Shown one piece after another: positions 45,106-53,213 of a stretch of DNA of 64,000 nt (within the stretch, counting starts at the first letter, position 1; every line of letters begins with the position of its first letter). Location of the stretch: the NCBI GenBank assembly GCA_023423535.1, contig JAFAFL010000137.1:124001-188000 (forward strand). Direction: 5' to 3'. This DNA comes from Pseudomonadota bacterium. Its GTDB lineage: Bacteria > Myxococcota > Myxococcia > Myxococcales > Myxococcaceae. The notes under the pieces are model-generated. The model saw only the letters and a list, made by a program, of their open reading frames with translations. It did not search any database and was not told where the DNA came from. The position numbers and the translations under genes are program-made.

Positions 45106-45108
45106 CGG

Positions 45109-46647
45109 ATGAAGCGCCTCGTCACCGCGGCGGAGATGCGCAGCGTGGACAGGGCGGCCATCGAGCAGCACGGCATGCCCGCCGCGGTGCTGATGGAGAA
45201 CGCGGGTGCGGCGCTGACCGAGACGGCGCTGCGGCTCGCGTCGGCGACAGGGCGCTTCTTCGTGCTCTGCGGGCGCGGGAACAACGGTGGAGACGGACTC
45301 GTCGTCGCGCGAAGGCTGCATGCGCTCGGGCGGACCGTGCACGTGGAGCTCGTCGGCGGCGAGGAGCGGCTCAGCGACGAGGCGCTGCGGAACCTGCAGG
45401 CGCTGCGTGCGGCGGGGATCTCTCCGGTGGCCATCGACGATGCGCTGGAGCCCACCAACGGCGATGTCGTGGTGGACGCGATCTTCGGCACCGGGCTCGC
45501 GCGCGCGCCGGAGGGAGCGTTCGGCGAAGCGGTGGAGCGCATCCGCCATTGGCGCACCAGGGGCGCGAAGGTCGTCGCCGCGGATCTGCCGAGCGGTCTC
45601 TCCAGCGACACCGGCCAGGCCTTCGAGCCGTGCGTGGAGGCGGACGCGACGTGCGCCTTTGGACTGCTGAAGGTCGGCCAGGCGGTGGAGCCGGGGCGCT
45701 CGCAGTGCGGGGCGGTGGAGCTGGTGGACATCGGCATTCCGCCCTCGGCGTGGAGCCGGCTGGAAGGCGACGAGACGTGGCTGGTGGAGGAAGCCGACGC
45801 GCGCGCGCGGCTGGGACCGAAGCGGCGCAGTGAGTCTCACAAGGGCTCCTACGGGCACGTGCTGGTGGTGGCGGGGAGCTGGGGGAAGACGGGCGCCGCG
45901 GCGATGGCCGCGATGGCGGCGCTGCGGACCGGCGCGGGGCTGTGCACGGTGGCCACGCGACCCGAGGCGCTGGTGCCGGTGCTCGCGCACGCGCCGGAGC
46001 TGATGGGGCTGGAGCTGGTGAACGACGGGCCGCTCGGTCCCGGCGATCTCAACCCGCTGCTCGAGGCGTGTGACGGCAAGAGCGCGCTCGTGATCGGCCC
46101 CGGCATTCCGCGCGGCGAGGAGACGGCGAAGCTGCTGGAGACGCTGCTCGAGGAGCTGGAGATCCCGGTGGTGCTCGATGCGGACGCTCTGAACGCGGTC
46201 GCTCAGGGAAGGCCGGGACTCCTGCAGCGCGCACAGTGCCCGCTGGTGCTCACGCCGCATCCGGGCGAGATGGCGCGGCTGTGCGGGATCGATGTGCCGG
46301 CGGTGTTGAAGGACCGGATGACGCTGGCGCGCGGCTTCGCGGTGCGGGAGCAGGTGGTGCTGGTGCTGAAGGGCGCGGCCACGCTGACCGCTACGGAGGA
46401 CGGCGCGGTGTACGTGAACCCGACCGGCAATCCGGGCATGGCGACGGGCGGGACGGGCGACGTGCTGTCGGGGATGATCGGCGCGCTGCTCGCGCAGGGG
46501 CTCTCGCCTTCGGACGCGGCGGTGACCGCGGTGTATGCGCATGGACTCGCGGGGGATCTCGCGGCGGCGCGGACGGGGCAGATGGGGCTCATGGCCACGG
46601 ACCTCTTCAAGTGCCTGCAGGACGTGTGGCTGCGGTGGGAGCGCTGA
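45109..46647 (+). CDS. nnr: Bifunctional NAD(P)HX epimerase/dehydratase (Nnr)
   Basis: Repairs hydrated NAD(P)H. The 512-residue protein is a fusion: the YjeF-N epimerase (about 1-215) with VLMENAGAALTETAL, CGRGNNGGDGLVVARRL and VVAADLPSGLSSDTGQ, and the ADP-dependent NAD(P)HX dehydratase (about 225-512) with KGSYGHVLVVAGS, GPGIPRGEET, LTPHPGEMARL and NPTGNPGMATGGTGDVLSGM. Both halves look complete. Sits between pdxJ and tsaE. Confidence 0.95.
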   Translation: MKRLVTAAEMRSVDRAAIEQHGMPAAVLMENAGAALTETALRLASATGRFFVLCGRGNNGGDGLVVARRLHALGRTVHVELVGGEERLSDEALRNLQALRAAGISPVAIDDALEPTNGDVVVDAIFGTGLARAPEGAFGEAVERIRHWRTRGAKVVAADLPSGLSSDTGQAFEPCVEADATCAFGLLKVGQAVEPGRSQCGAVELVDIGIPPSAWSRLEGDETWLVEEADARARLGPKRRSESHKGSYGHVLVVAGSWGKTGAAAMAAMAALRTGAGLCTVATRPEALVPVLAHAPELMGLELVNDGPLGPGDLNPLLEACDGKSALVIGPGIPRGEETAKLLETLLEELEIPVVLDADALNAVAQGRPGLLQRAQCPLVLTPHPGEMARLCGIDVPAVLKDRMTLARGFAVREQVVLVLKGAATLTATEDGAVYVNPTGNPGMATGGTGDVLSGMIGALLAQGLSPSDAAVTAVYAHGLAGDLAAARTGQMGLMATDLFKCLQDVWLRWER

Positions 46648-46651
46648 GCCG

Positions 46652-47167
46652 GTGACCTCTTCGAAGGACCAGCCCCACGTGCCGGACGCCGTGCGCACGT
46701 TGACCACGTATGCGCCGGAGCAGACGCGGCAGCTCGGCGAGCGGCTCGGTCAGTTGCTGCGGCCGGCCGACTTCGTGGGACTGGTCGGAGATCTCGGCGC
46801 GGGAAAGACGCAGCTCGTGCGCGGCGTTGCGGAAGGGGTGGGCGTGGATCGCTCGCAAGTCGCCAGCCCCACCTTCGCGATCGTGTACCCCTACGAGGGC
46901 GGACGCCTCCCGCTGCACCACGCGGACCTCTACCGGCTCGCGGACTACGACGAACTCTACGCGACGGGCTTCCTCGACCTCGTGGGCGGGGAAGGCGCAA
47001 TGCTCGTGGAGTGGATCGACAAGGTGCCGGAAGCGGCGCCGCCGGAGCTGCTCCTGTTGAGGCTCGGGCACGGTGAGCCGTCCCGTCCGGATGAACGAAC
47101 GCTGCAGGCCGAAGCCTGGGGCGCGCGCTACGTGCCGCTGCTGGACGCATGGCTGGGCAAGGCCTGA
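46652..47167 (+). CDS. tsaE: tRNA threonylcarbamoyladenosine biosynthesis ATPase TsaE
   Basis: P-loop subunit of the TsaBDE machinery that makes t6A37 on tRNAs. The 171-residue product from GTG has the Walker A GDLGAGKTQLVRGVAEGVG, SPTFAIVYPYEGG, LHHADLYRLADYDELYATGF and MLVEWIDKVPEA, all typical of TsaE. GTG 46679 is an alternative start. It follows nnr by 4 nt. Confidence 0.95.
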   Translation: MTSSKDQPHVPDAVRTLTTYAPEQTRQLGERLGQLLRPADFVGLVGDLGAGKTQLVRGVAEGVGVDRSQVASPTFAIVYPYEGGRLPLHHADLYRLADYDELYATGFLDLVGGEGAMLVEWIDKVPEAAPPELLLLRLGHGEPSRPDERTLQAEAWGARYVPLLDAWLGKA

Positions 47168-47182
47168 ACCCTTCCGCGCGCG

Positions 47183-47800
47183 TCAAGGCGAGCGGGACAT
47201 GTCGATGCTCTTGAGCGCCTCCAGCTCCGCTTCGAGCTCCGCGATGCGGGCTGCGCGAGCCGCGGAGAGCTCCTCCACCTCACGCAGCGTGCGCTGAAGG
47301 GCCGCGCGCTCCTCTCGCAGCGTCGTCTGCGCCTGCGTGAGCTCCGCCTGCGTGCGCTGTCCCTGCGCGACCTCCTCCTCCAGCGCCGCGACGCGCTTCT
47401 CCAGCGCCGAAATGTCCGCGCCCGCGCGATGGAGCGCCCACCGCAGCGCGTCCGCCTGCGCCATCTCGTCCCGATGCAGCGCCGCGAGCTGGCCCCACGG
47501 CGTGTCCGCCGCGTTCACCGAGTACGTGCGCAGCTGCGACAGCGCCTCGTCGCGTCCATCCGCGCCCACCGCTGACAGCTTCGCGACCAGCGCGAAGAGC
47601 CTCGCCCGTTCCTGCGCGTCCCTCGTCTGCGCCTCCGCCTCCGCCGCGCGATAGGCCTCCTCCGCGCGCGCGTGATCACCGGCCACCAGCGCGGCATCCG
47701 CCGTGTCCTGCGCGCGCACGACCGCCGCCTTCGGCCCGAGACAGCCGCCGAGCACACCGGCCAGCATGAGCAGGGTGAAGGCTTTAGTTGCGTGGGTCAT
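47183..47800 (-). CDS. Coiled-coil lipoprotein of the two-component operon (QseG-like role)
   Basis: A 205-residue product whose ATG overlaps the kinase stop by 4 nt. Signal KAFTLLMLAGVLGGC has lipobox LGGC. Residues 25-110 form short helical repeats (ADAALVAGDHARAEEAYRAA), residues 120-200 a long coiled coil (SALEKRVAALEEEVAQGQRT). No homology to QseG can be claimed from sequence alone, but the combination of outer-membrane lipoprotein, histidine kinase and NtrC-type regulator in one operon matches the GlrK-QseG-GlrR system, where the lipoprotein modulates the kinase. Confidence 0.8.
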   Translation of the reverse strand: MTHATKAFTLLMLAGVLGGCLGPKAAVVRAQDTADAALVAGDHARAEEAYRAAEAEAQTRDAQERARLFALVAKLSAVGADGRDEALSQLRTYSVNAADTPWGQLAALHRDEMAQADALRWALHRAGADISALEKRVAALEEEVAQGQRTQAELTQAQTTLREERAALQRTLREVEELSAARAARIAELEAELEALKSIDMSRSP

Positions 47801-49230
47801 GCGGCTTCCCGCTGGTCGTTGCTCACCGGCAGCGCCACGCACACCGATGCGCCTCCGAGTCGCCCGTCCTCGATCCAGATCGCGCCACGGTGCGCGTGGA
47901 CGATCTCCCGACAGATGGCGAGCCCGAGTCCCACGCCGTCCGCGGAGACGCCCTGGCGCCGGAAGAATTTCTCGAACACGCGCTCCCGGTCCGTCTCCGG
48001 AATGCCCGGGCCGGTGTCGTCCACGCGCAGCAGCGCCACCCGCTCCATCGCACCTGCGCCCTCGGTCCGAGCGTGCAGCGAGACCTCGATGCGGCCGGCC
48101 GCAGGCGTGTGCTTGATCGCGTTCTCCACGAGGTTCTGCACCACCTGCGCGATCCTTCCGCGATCCGCGTTCACCGTCAGCGCCCCCGCGGACTCGCAAC
48201 CTGCGACCTCGAGCGTCAGGCCCCGTTCACGCGCGCGGGAATCGAGTTCGGAGACCGCGTCGTTCACCACCTGGCCGAGCGGCATCGGCTCCATCTGGTA
48301 GCGCATCCCGCTGCGCACGACCGAGAGCTCCAGCAGATCGCCGATCATCGCGGAGAGCCTGCGGGCCGCGCCGGCGTTGAGGGTGATCATCCGGCGTTGC
48401 CGTTCGGTGAGCGGACCGGCCACGTCGTCGAGCAGGGCCTCGTTCGTCTCCACCATCGCCACCAATGGCGTGCGAAGCTCGTGGCTGATGCTGGAGAGGA
48501 AGTCCGCCTTCATCTTCTCCAGTCCCTGCAGGGCGCTCACCATCCCGTTGAAGGCGACCGCCACGCGCCCCAGCTCGTCGTCACCGGCGAAGGGGAGCTG
48601 TGCCGAGAAGGCGCCGCGTCCGACCGCATCCGTCGCATCCACGAAGGCCGCCAGCCGCCGCCGCAGCCAGCGCGTCATGGACAGCAGCACCACACCGGAC
48701 GAGAGCAGCGCCACCAGCGTCGCGGTCACCGCCGCACGTCCTGCCGCCTCGCGGGCCTCCTCCGCGCGCGCCACGTCCTCCTCTGCCGCGCGGTGTGCAG
48801 AGGCCAGCAGCGCCCGCGCGGATTGGGCGAGCGCCTCCACCTGCTGCACCGCGTCCGGTCCCTGGGCCAGCGCGTGCTCGCGGAAGGCCCGCCACCGGGT
48901 GACGAACTCCGCGAGCCGGGCGTCTTCGCCATCTCCGAGGTCCGCGTCGCGCAGCGCCTCGAGCTCCGCGTCGATGGCCTCGGCCACCTCGGAGAACTTC
49001 TGCGCGTAGCCGGCATCGCGGCTGACCGCGTGTTTGCTCAGCAATTCGCTCAGGCGGTCGAGCCGCGTCGCCACACCGGTCCCGAGCCGCACCGCGCTCA
49101 ACTGCCGGAGCATCAGCCGTTCGCTGCGTGAAGCAAGCTCCTGAAGCCGGTCCACCGTGAACGCCAGCGCCGCCACCAGGGGCAGCACCGCCAGCGCCGC
49201 ACCGAATCCCAACGTCCGCGACAACCTCAC
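47797..49230 (-). CDS. Membrane sensor histidine kinase
   Basis: A 477-residue kinase from a GTG that overlaps the regulator stop (GTGA), which decides the start. TM1 about 8-26, a helical periplasmic sensor about 28-165 (SERLMLRQLSAVRLGTGVAT), TM2 about 168-190, HAMP about 192-245 (DELGRVAVAFNGMVSALQ), HisKA box FLSSISHELRTPL with the phosphorylated His, then ATPase motifs NLVENAIKH, DTGPGIPETDRERVFEKFF and GVGLGLAICREI. Partner of the regulator immediately upstream in the operon. Confidence 0.93.
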   Translation of the reverse strand: MRLSRTLGFGAALAVLPLVAALAFTVDRLQELASRSERLMLRQLSAVRLGTGVATRLDRLSELLSKHAVSRDAGYAQKFSEVAEAIDAELEALRDADLGDGEDARLAEFVTRWRAFREHALAQGPDAVQQVEALAQSARALLASAHRAAEEDVARAEEAREAAGRAAVTATLVALLSSGVVLLSMTRWLRRRLAAFVDATDAVGRGAFSAQLPFAGDDELGRVAVAFNGMVSALQGLEKMKADFLSSISHELRTPLVAMVETNEALLDDVAGPLTERQRRMITLNAGAARRLSAMIGDLLELSVVRSGMRYQMEPMPLGQVVNDAVSELDSRARERGLTLEVAGCESAGALTVNADRGRIAQVVQNLVENAIKHTPAAGRIEVSLHARTEGAGAMERVALLRVDDTGPGIPETDRERVFEKFFRRQGVSADGVGLGLAICREIVHAHRGAIWIEDGRLGGASVCVALPVSNDQREAA

Positions 49231-50702
49231 GCGTCGCTCTCCGAATCCGTCTCTGCCGCGGCGGCGGTGCCCGTGCCGCTGGAGAAGTGCTTGAGCTTGT
49301 TGCGGATCGTCTTCACGTCCAGCCCGAGCTGTCGCGCGGCCTCTGCCTTGTTGTTGCCGGTGCGCCGCAGCGTCTCGAGGATGAGGATCTGCTCGGCCTC
49401 CGCCAGCGTGCGGCCCGCGGGGATGGCGATGCCGTGCGCCATCGGGTGCGAGGGCGCGGAAGCCGAAGCCGAAGCCGAAGCCGTCGTCGGAAGCGGCAGC
49501 CCGAGGTGCTCCGCTTCGAGCACCGACGCGCCGCTGACGAACGCGCGCTCCATCACGTTGCGAAGCTCGCGCACGTTGCCGGGCCACGGGTGCGCCTCCA
49601 GCGCGGCGAGCGCGGAGGGCGAGAGGGAAGGGGAGGGCGCGCCCAGGCGTCGAGCGCACCCGTCGAGGAAGTGGGCGGCCAGCGCCGGCAGATCCTCGCG
49701 GCGCTCTCGCAGCGGCGGCACGTCCACGCGCAGCACGTCGAGCCTGAACGCGAGGTCATGCCGCAGCCGTCCCTGCTCGACCGCGACCGTGGGGTTCCGG
49801 TTCGTGGCCGCGATCACCCGCACGTCCACGATGCGCTCGCCGCTGCCTCCGAGCCTCCGCACGCGGCCATCCTCCAGCGCGCGCAGCAGCTTCGGCTGCA
49901 GCGAGAGGGGCATCTCGGTGATCTCGTCGAGGAACAGCGTGCCGCCGTCCGCCTGCTCCAGCAGCCCCGCCCGCGCTCGGTCCGCGCCGCTGAACGCGCC
50001 CCGCTCGGCGCCGAAGAGCTCGCTCTCCACCAGCGTCTCCGGCAACGCCGCGGCGTTGACCGTCACGTAGGGCCTGCTCGCGCGCAGCGAGAGCTCGCGG
50101 ATCGTCCGCGCCACGAGCTCCTTTCCCGTCCCGCTCTCTCCCACGATCAGCACCGGCGCATCGCTCGCCGCGGCGGCGCGCACCCGCTCCTGCATCCGGC
50201 GCAGCGCGGGGCTCGTGCCCACCATTCCGCGCCACGGGCCCTCCGTGGCCGTATGGCCCGGCGGCGAGGGTGACGGTGCGGCCCGCGGCTCCTCCGTCGA
50301 ACTCCCGTCCTCCTCGCCGAGCAGCGGCGCCGCCTCGAGGTAGGTCTTCAGCACGCCGTAGTCGATCGGCTTGGTGAGGAAGTGGCACGCGCCCGCCTTG
50401 ATCGCGCGCACCGCGGTGTCGATCGTCCCGTACGCGGTGATGAGCAGCACGGTTCGGCGCGGATCCTCGGCGCGCAGCTGCTCGAGCAGGTCGAGCCCCG
50501 TCGCATCCGGCAGCACCAGATCCGACACCACCACGTCGGGCCGGAACGCGGCCGCGCGCGCACGTGCTGTCGCGACCGAACCGGTGGCCTCGACCACGTA
50601 GCCCCAGCGCTCGAGCCGCCCGGCCAGCACCTCCTGCATCGCCGGCTCGTCGTCCACCACGAGCACGCGCGCGGAGCGGCCTCTGTCGTCGGGGGTCCGC
50701 AT
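49227..50702 (-). CDS. NtrC-family sigma-54-dependent response regulator
   Basis: A 491-residue regulator. Receiver domain about 11-125 with Asp17/Asp18, phosphoacceptor Asp61 and Lys111. The AAA+ domain has Walker A GESGTGKE 188-195, Walker B GGTLFLDE 253-260 and GAFSGA at 235-240, a Ser in place of the usual Thr of the sigma-54-contacting GAFTGA loop. The C-terminus has a Fis-type HTH (RTGNNKAEAARQLGLDVKTI). A linker contains an Ala/Ser repeat. It is divergent from a glycosyltransferase gene that has its own -24/-12 promoter, a likely target. Confidence 0.95.
   Translation of the reverse strand: MRTPDDRGRSARVLVVDDEPAMQEVLAGRLERWGYVVEATGSVATARARAAAFRPDVVVSDLVLPDATGLDLLEQLRAEDPRRTVLLITAYGTIDTAVRAIKAGACHFLTKPIDYGVLKTYLEAAPLLGEEDGSSTEEPRAAPSPSPPGHTATEGPWRGMVGTSPALRRMQERVRAAAASDAPVLIVGESGTGKELVARTIRELSLRASRPYVTVNAAALPETLVESELFGAERGAFSGADRARAGLLEQADGGTLFLDEITEMPLSLQPKLLRALEDGRVRRLGGSGERIVDVRVIAATNRNPTVAVEQGRLRHDLAFRLDVLRVDVPPLRERREDLPALAAHFLDGCARRLGAPSPSLSPSALAALEAHPWPGNVRELRNVMERAFVSGASVLEAEHLGLPLPTTASASASASAPSHPMAHGIAIPAGRTLAEAEQILILETLRRTGNNKAEAARQLGLDVKTIRNKLKHFSSGTGTAAAAETDSESDA
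49459..49482 (-). repeat. Four tandem GAAGCC hexamers in the regulator linker
   Basis: Four perfect copies on the plus strand encode the Ser-Ala repeat between the AAA+ domain and the HTH. Length change by one unit would keep the frame. Confidence 0.85.
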
Positions 50703-50740
50703 CTGCCTTCAGCGTACGAGCGGGCGGCGCGCTCGATGAA

Positions 50741-50757
50741 CAGGGAAAATTTCCCTG
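50741..50757. promoter_or_regulatory. 17-bp perfect palindrome, likely activator site
   Basis: CAGGGAAA, one central A and TTTCCCTG form a perfect inverted repeat in the 169-bp gap between the regulator and the glycosyltransferase. It is about 86 bp upstream of the sigma-54 promoter, the normal distance for an NtrC-type enhancer. A second, shorter inverted repeat (CGAGCG/CGCTCG, 50717-50735) lies nearer the regulator gene. Confidence 0.6.
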
Positions 50758-50824
50758 CCCGGGAAGCGGCGCCTGCCTGCCAGCAGGGAGGGACTCCCCG
50801 ATCCTACGTCGCGCGCTGCGGTTC

Positions 50825-50838
50825 GTTGCAGTAGCAAC
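50825..50838. promoter_or_regulatory. Inverted repeat adjoining the sigma-54 promoter
   Basis: GTTGC (50825-50829), AGTA and GCAAC (50834-50838) form a perfect inverted repeat that ends 4 nt before the -24 element. It could be a repressor or secondary regulator site. Confidence 0.4.
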
Positions 50839-50842
50839 AATC

Positions 50843-50858
50843 GGGCGTGCCACTTGCA
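50843..50858 (+). promoter_or_regulatory. Sigma-54 (-24/-12) promoter of the glycosyltransferase
   Basis: GGGCGTGCCACTTGCA has the invariant GG and GC spaced 10 nt apart and shares GGCGTGCC and CTTGC with the flagellar promoter at 10888-10903. The predicted transcript starts near 50869, only 3 nt before the ATG at 50872, so either the message is nearly leaderless or the real start is the ATG at 50905. Confidence 0.65.
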
Positions 50859-50871
50859 TAGGGCGGGGGCC

Positions 50872-52347
50872 ATGCACGTTCTCCCTCCGCCCGACCTCAT
50901 CCCGATGCCGCGTCGTCACCGCGAGCTCGTCTTCGCGCTCGGAGCCGGACTCCTCGTCCAGCTCGTGCTCCTCGCGTTCACCGTCTTCGGCATGCAGGTG
51001 GCCGAAGGCCCGTGGTCGTCACTCGTGCAGACCGGCACCGGCCGCGCGCTGATCCTCGCAACGCAGCTCTTCGCGCTCGCCGCCACGGCGATGGCCGCCT
51101 TCCACGTGGCGCTGGTGGCGCGCTACCGGCCCGCGCCTCACGTCGCCGACGCCGAACTCCCGCTCGTCACCGTGATCGTCCCCGCCTTCAACGAGGGCCA
51201 GCAGGTCCTCCGCACGCTCCGCAGCCTCGCGGCCAGCGACTACCCGCACGATCGGCTGGAGCTCATCGCTGTGGACGACGGCAGCGCCGACGACACCTGG
51301 CTCTGGATCCGCCGCGCGCAGCGTGAGCTCGGCGAGCGGATGGTGTCCCTGCGGCTCGCTGAGAACGGCGGCAAGCGGCGTGCGCTGGAGGTGGGCTTCC
51401 GTCGCGCGAGGGGAGAGATCCTCGTCACCGTGGACAGCGACTCGGAGGTGTTGCCGGACACGCTGCGGAAGATGGTGGCGCCGTTCGCGCTCGATCCCCT
51501 CTGCGGCGCGGTGGCCGGCAACGTGCGCGTGCTCAACCGCCACGAGGGTGCGCTGCCGAAGATGCTCGACGCAGCCTTCACCTCCGCCTTCGACTTCATG
51601 CGCGCCGGCGAGAGCGAGGTGGGCGCGGTGATGTGCACGCCCGGCGCGCTCTCCGCCTACCGAGCCGACAGCGTTCGCGAGGTGCTCGACGAGTGGCTGG
51701 CGCAGACCTTCTTCGGACAGCCCGCCACCATCGGCGAGGACCGCGCGATGACGAACCTCATCCTCCGCTCGGGCGCCACCGTGCGCTACCAGTCCGACGC
51801 GATCGTCCTCACCCAGGTCCCGAGCACCGCGCGTCAGCTCTGCCGGATGTTCCTGCGTTGGGCACGCAGCAACGTCCGCGAGTCGCTCGTGCTCGCGGGC
51901 TTCGTCTTCCGCGTTCGCACCGCCGCCGGCGAGACACGCCGAGGACTCCAGCTCCTCTTCGTCTGGTCGGTCCTGCGGATGCTCCTCTCCAGCGCGCTGT
52001 TCGTGCCGTCGGTGCTCGCGCTCGTGCTGCATCCGATGGTCCTGCCGTGGGCGCTGGCCCTGGCGCTGGTCTCCGCGGTGCCCGCCGCCGCGGTGACGCT
52101 CGCGCTCCGCGGCCCTCGCATCGCCTTCTGGGCCTTGCCGTGGGGGCTCTACGCGCTTGCAGTGACCGGCTGGATCGCGCCGTGGGCGCTGCTCACCTCA
52201 CACCGCGGCGGCTGGCTCACGCGCGGCTCGGGGACAGGACCGGTCTCGCGTCCGGCGCTGCTGGCGGGCCACGACCGTCATCCCTCGCCGCATCCGGTGC
52301 GCATCGAGGCGGCCGTGTCCGCGCCTCGCCGCGTCTCGAACGGCTGA
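50872..52347 (+). CDS. Membrane family 2 glycosyltransferase
   Basis: A processive-type (GT2, cellulose/hyaluronan/poly-GlcNAc synthase-like) enzyme of 491 residues. Two N-terminal helices (about 18-42 and 57-80) precede the catalytic domain: VTVIVPAFNEGQQVLRTLRS, LELIAVDDGSADDTW, the metal motif TVDSDSEVLPD, GEDRAMTNLIL and QLCRMFLRWARS, equivalent to the Q-x-x-R-W product-binding motif. Three to four C-terminal helices follow. It could make an extracellular polysaccharide; the product is not readable. Start by ATG after the sigma-54 promoter; MHVLPPPDLIPMP is the N-terminus. Confidence 0.92.
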   Translation: MHVLPPPDLIPMPRRHRELVFALGAGLLVQLVLLAFTVFGMQVAEGPWSSLVQTGTGRALILATQLFALAATAMAAFHVALVARYRPAPHVADAELPLVTVIVPAFNEGQQVLRTLRSLAASDYPHDRLELIAVDDGSADDTWLWIRRAQRELGERMVSLRLAENGGKRRALEVGFRRARGEILVTVDSDSEVLPDTLRKMVAPFALDPLCGAVAGNVRVLNRHEGALPKMLDAAFTSAFDFMRAGESEVGAVMCTPGALSAYRADSVREVLDEWLAQTFFGQPATIGEDRAMTNLILRSGATVRYQSDAIVLTQVPSTARQLCRMFLRWARSNVRESLVLAGFVFRVRTAAGETRRGLQLLFVWSVLRMLLSSALFVPSVLALVLHPMVLPWALALALVSAVPAAAVTLALRGPRIAFWALPWGLYALAVTGWIAPWALLTSHRGGWLTRGSGTGPVSRPALLAGHDRHPSPHPVRIEAAVSAPRRVSNG

Positions 52348-52356
52348 GAGCCTCCG

Positions 52357-53187
52357 TCAGCGCGACAGCGCCGAAGGCTCGACGAGCTCGTCGAAGCCCC
52401 AGCGCCAGAACCGCATCTGCTCGTCCACACCGCAGACCGCGTTCTCCGGCAGCTCGTGCCAGTCGGTCTCGCCCTCGAGGATCTCACTGGCGACGACGAA
52501 CTGGCGCAGTCGCTCTCCCACGCGCGGCCCTGCCGACTGGCCCAGGAGCCGCCGCTTCTTCTCCGAATAGAACAGCGTCCGGTGCCGCCGCGTGGCGAGC
52601 ATCAGCCGGCCATCGGTGACGAGGAAGTTCGTCGATGAGGGCTTCAGCGCGCGCTGCTCGGTGATCTCGACCACGGTGCGCGCGGTGTCCACCAGCGCCC
52701 GTGCCACCTCTTCGAACGGCGGCGCCTCCACGTCGCAGCGCGCGCGCAGCCGGGAGAGGAACAGGTAGAAGCAGCGCTCCGAGTCCGTCTCCCCGCGGAT
52801 GAGCTTCCGCAGGTCCTCGTCGATGAGCGCCTCCACAGTCTGCGCGTGCTGGTCGAAGCGCTGGAGCGTTCCGTTGTGCGCGAAGGTCCAGCGCCCCCAC
52901 ACGAACGGGTGCGCGTTCTCGATGTTGATCGGCCCGACCGAGGCCAGCCGCACGTGCGCGATGACCGCGTGCGACGAGGTGATGTTGCTCACCCGTTCGA
53001 ACTCCGGATCCGCGTGCGCCGGTCCGGTGCCGCGGGCGACCTCCGGCTCCGGGCCGTGCTTGTAGGAGGCGATGCCCCAGCCGTCCTTGTGCTCGTGCGA
53101 CTGCACCCGCAGGGAGTTCGCCTCCCTCACCAGGGACTCGTGCACGCGCTCAGGAACGTCCGATCGGAAGCCGAACAACCGGCACAT
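52357..53187 (-). CDS. Class II glutamine amidotransferase (YafJ-like)
   Basis: A 276-residue Gn-AT-II domain protein with Cys2 as the N-terminal nucleophile after Met removal (MCRLFGFRSDVP). Other hallmarks are EHKDGWGIASYKHG, AVIAHVRLASVG, NIENAHPFVWGRW, FAHNGTLQRFDQH. It has no synthase domain, as in YafJ/EgtC-type proteins. EgtC removes glutamate from an ergothioneine intermediate; there are no ergothioneine genes here, so function is open. It ends the leftward hut group, 26 nt after hutI. Confidence 0.92.
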   Translation of the reverse strand: MCRLFGFRSDVPERVHESLVREANSLRVQSHEHKDGWGIASYKHGPEPEVARGTGPAHADPEFERVSNITSSHAVIAHVRLASVGPINIENAHPFVWGRWTFAHNGTLQRFDQHAQTVEALIDEDLRKLIRGETDSERCFYLFLSRLRARCDVEAPPFEEVARALVDTARTVVEITEQRALKPSSTNFLVTDGRLMLATRRHRTLFYSEKKRRLLGQSAGPRVGERLRQFVVASEILEGETDWHELPENAVCGVDEQMRFWRWGFDELVEPSALSR

Positions 53188-53213
53188 GGCCCATCCTTAT
53201 AAGCACGGCCGCG

